A stretch of DNA of 21,104 bases, taken from positions 1-21,104 of IMG/VR virus record IMGVR_UViG_3300020162_000752; one strand, written 5' to 3'. Source of the DNA: a virus. Below the pieces are notes generated by a model. It saw only the letters and a program-made list of their open reading frames with translations, did no database searches and had not been told where the DNA came from. Positions 19,655-21,104 of this stretch are shown here, piece after piece. Position 1 is the first letter of the stretch; each line of letters begins with the position of its first letter. Position numbers and translations under genes: made by a program.

Positions 19655-19850
19655 CATAGCCTACTGTGTAGGCAAAGCACACGGCATGAGAGGTCAAGCC
19701 AACCATGCCAACATCTTCTCACCCATTGGATGCACAGAGTATCTTCGATACAACAAAGGCTACACCGATGGTGTGCTAGAAACAAAGAAGGACATTGAAC
19801 ATGATCAGCGAAATAGACATTCAAGACTACGAACAGCTACCCATCCGTGA
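19647..19850 (+). CDS. Small protein, probable GTG start
   Basis: This 67-aa frame is drawn from GTG at 19647, with AAGG six bases upstream; GTG at 19644 is the alternative. NIFSPIGCTEYLRYNKGYTD and GV after it resemble a recurring phage motif of type Y..GY.DG. It ends in a basic tail (QRNRHSRLRTATHP) that overlaps the next gene by 50 bp in another frame. The start overlaps the previous stop by 8 bp. Function unknown. Confidence 0.6.
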   Translation: MNDIAYCVGKAHGMRGQANHANIFSPIGCTEYLRYNKGYTDGVLETKKDIEHDQRNRHSRLRTATHP

Positions 19851-20037
19851 GTTGTACAAAGTCAGACCCCGCTCCTACATCAAGCTACCTTGGATGGAAG
19901 GTGTCGATGATGATGTGTTGTTTTTTGACCACATCGATGGGATGTACAGCTATTGCCTGAACATGCAGAACGAAGTTGTACACATTCAAGCATGGGCTGA
20001 GGTGATACCGCTTGTGCAGAAAGCAAAGCCCGACTAA
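19801..20037 (+). CDS. Small hypothetical protein
   Basis: This 78-aa protein is drawn from the ATG at 19801 with AAGGA nine bases upstream; a TTG two codons earlier is less likely. MISEIDIQDYEQLPIRELYK, VRPRSYIKLPWMEGVDDDVL, FFDHIDGMYSYCLN and so on look like a small acidic beta-rich fold. I do not recognise a family. It is the last gene before P5. Confidence 0.75.
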   Translation: MISEIDIQDYEQLPIRELYKVRPRSYIKLPWMEGVDDDVLFFDHIDGMYSYCLNMQNEVVHIQAWAEVIPLVQKAKPD

Positions 20038-20046
20038 CTTGTAGGG

Positions 20047-20093
20047 TTTTCTGGATGGTTTATTTGACAAGCCATCTGGAAAGCCTTTACACT
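20047..20093 (+). promoter_or_regulatory. Promoter P5
   Basis: TTGACA (20064-20069), 18-bp spacer, TACACT (20088-20093, 4 of 6). TTTTCTGGATGG (20047-20058) pairs with CCATCTGGAAAG (20072-20083) over 12 bp including three G-U, with TTGACA in the 13-base loop. The stem sequence is unrelated to P1-P4. A 5'-end hairpin GGCA-ATCA-TGCC (20107-20118) and a ribosome hairpin CCT-ACTT-AGG (20120-20129) follow. Its -10 box is weaker than P1-P3. Confidence 0.7.
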
Positions 20094-20138
20094 GAAGGCC
20101 CAACTCGGCAATCATGCCACCTACTTAGGAAACACATC

Positions 20139-20978
20139 ATGGCAAATCACGTCATCTTCTCTCGCAACATCGACAACTCCGCTCTGACAATGGAACAGAT
20201 CCGGCATCGTGCTCCTGCTGCCTTCAGCGTCACCAAGGCAGAGCGTTTGACAGATCGTTATGTGTCCCTGAACACAAGCGATGTGTTGCCCATCATGGCA
20301 GACTACGGCTATGCCCCAACACAGGCCGCACAAAAGCGTAGCCGTAAGGGTATCCCTGATCACGCCGCTCACATGTTGGCATTCAGCCGCACCAATGACA
20401 TCGCTGAAGCTGGTGACATTCGTCCCGAGATCATCATGTACAACTCTCACGATGGTAGCGGTAGTGTGAAGCTGTTTGCTGGTGCATTCCGTTTCATCTG
20501 CTCCAATGGCATCGTGGCTGGCGATGGCTTTCAGTCTCGCATCTACCACAGCAAAGCGTTGAATGGCTTTGAAGAAATGCTTCGCAACACTGTGGCTACA
20601 CTGCCTGACTTGATGGCTCGCATTGACAAGATGCGTGGTGTGTCGTTGTCCACTGGTGATGTACATGACATGGCTATTGCTGGTGTTGCTACCCGTTGGG
20701 GTGACTACACAGGTCAAACCCGTGGTGCTTATGCTGTGGCACAGACAGTCAAGGATGTGATGAATGTACGCCGCAATGGTGACGAAGGCTACGATGCTTG
20801 GACTGTGTTCAACCGCATTCAGGAAGGTGTGATTCGTGGCAATGCAATGATTCGCTCCATCACTGAGACACATCCCGAAGGTGTGATGCGTAAGGCTCGA
20901 CCAGTGTCTTCCATCAAGGAAGCTGTGCGTATCAACACAGAACTGTGGAATATTGCAGACGAGTTTGTAACAGCGTAA
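20139..20978 (+). CDS. DUF932-family protein
   Basis: This is a 279-aa protein. NSHDGSGSVKLFAGAFRFIC and SNGIVAGDG (about 102-130) are the hallmark of DUF932 proteins, common in phages and plasmids and of unproven function, sometimes placed near replication or recombination genes. The ATG at 20139 is chosen because AGGAAAC precedes it; an upstream start at 20055 would place the N-terminus inside promoter P5. It is the only visible gene behind P5. A weak terminator-like site follows. Confidence 0.9.
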   Translation: MANHVIFSRNIDNSALTMEQIRHRAPAAFSVTKAERLTDRYVSLNTSDVLPIMADYGYAPTQAAQKRSRKGIPDHAAHMLAFSRTNDIAEAGDIRPEIIMYNSHDGSGSVKLFAGAFRFICSNGIVAGDGFQSRIYHSKALNGFEEMLRNTVATLPDLMARIDKMRGVSLSTGDVHDMAIAGVATRWGDYTGQTRGAYAVAQTVKDVMNVRRNGDEGYDAWTVFNRIQEGVIRGNAMIRSITETHPEGVMRKARPVSSIKEAVRINTELWNIADEFVTA

Positions 20979-20992
20979 ATGCTGATGACCTT

Positions 20993-21010
20993 AACCGCTA
21001 TGGGGTTTTT
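20993..21010 (+). terminator. Weak terminator-like site behind the DUF932 gene
   Basis: AACC (20993-20996) and GGTT (21004-21007) form a 4-bp stem with a 7-base loop, and the T-run continues to 21010. The stem is short, so it may only slow RNA polymerase. Confidence 0.3.
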
Positions 21011-21104
21011 CTTGTTAGACAATCGGTCGCATCAAGGGGCGTAGTCCTTGGGTGTTCTTACACGGTAGCTACCAAAATGCTACGCTGGATAACGTAACCA
21101 GCAA

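Noticed and set aside
20121-20873. 250-aa minus-strand frame opposite the DUF932 gene
   Set aside because: Shadow of the DUF932 frame; no start signal and His/Cys/Thr-rich composition.
20979-21104. Start of a further gene or small RNA after the DUF932 gene
   Set aside because: Only a 21-codon frame is seen; GGTAGCTACC (21064-21073) is a small palindrome without context. The window ends too soon to judge.

Overview
The window is part of a tailed-phage genome (or an integrated copy of one). It carries a head-packaging and head-tail block typical of podovirus-type virions. The early-type promoters match the bacterial sigma-70 consensus almost perfectly, so early transcription probably uses host RNA polymerase; no phage RNA polymerase gene is visible. 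The boxA-like leader sequence (ATTGTTCTTTAAAAA) resembles rRNA leader elements of proteobacteria, perhaps beta-proteobacteria. A proteobacterial host is therefore an inference, not a proof.

Left two thirds (1-13286) are read on the minus strand. In transcription order (right to left) they hold: four small genes of unknown function; a DUF6496-like 55-aa gene; two beta-rich virion proteins (419 and 110 aa); a small-terminase candidate; a second HTH-like protein overlapping the large terminase gene; large terminase; portal; a 70-aa protein; a 464-aa low-complexity protein; scaffold; major capsid protein (MCP); a 135-aa probable decoration protein; a head-tail adaptor; and the first part of a large tail protein that runs off the left end. 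The MCP gene has its own strong promoter and long leader, a terminator directly behind it, and a second terminator behind the 135-aa gene.

The middle (13287-14361) is about 1.1 kb without convincing genes. It is full of short direct and inverted repeats and separates the two divergent gene blocks. It is the best candidate for a control region or replication origin.

The right third (14362-20978) is read on the plus strand and holds about 18 compact, mostly very small genes. Recognisable families are GP88-like, SleB-type cell wall hydrolase and DUF932. Many neighbours overlap by ATGA stop/start junctions. Transcription appears to start at five promoters (P1-P5) of one design: TTGACA, 18-bp spacer, TATAAT-like. 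In each, the -35 box lies in the loop of an inverted repeat whose arms differ between copies but stay complementary. Each promoter is followed by a short hairpin at the predicted transcript 5' end. Nine start codons, including those behind the promoters, have the Shine-Dalgarno inside a tiny hairpin with compensating base changes. This recurrent architecture is the most unusual thing in the window.

No tRNA, rRNA, CRISPR array, insertion sequence, integrase or attachment site was recognised.
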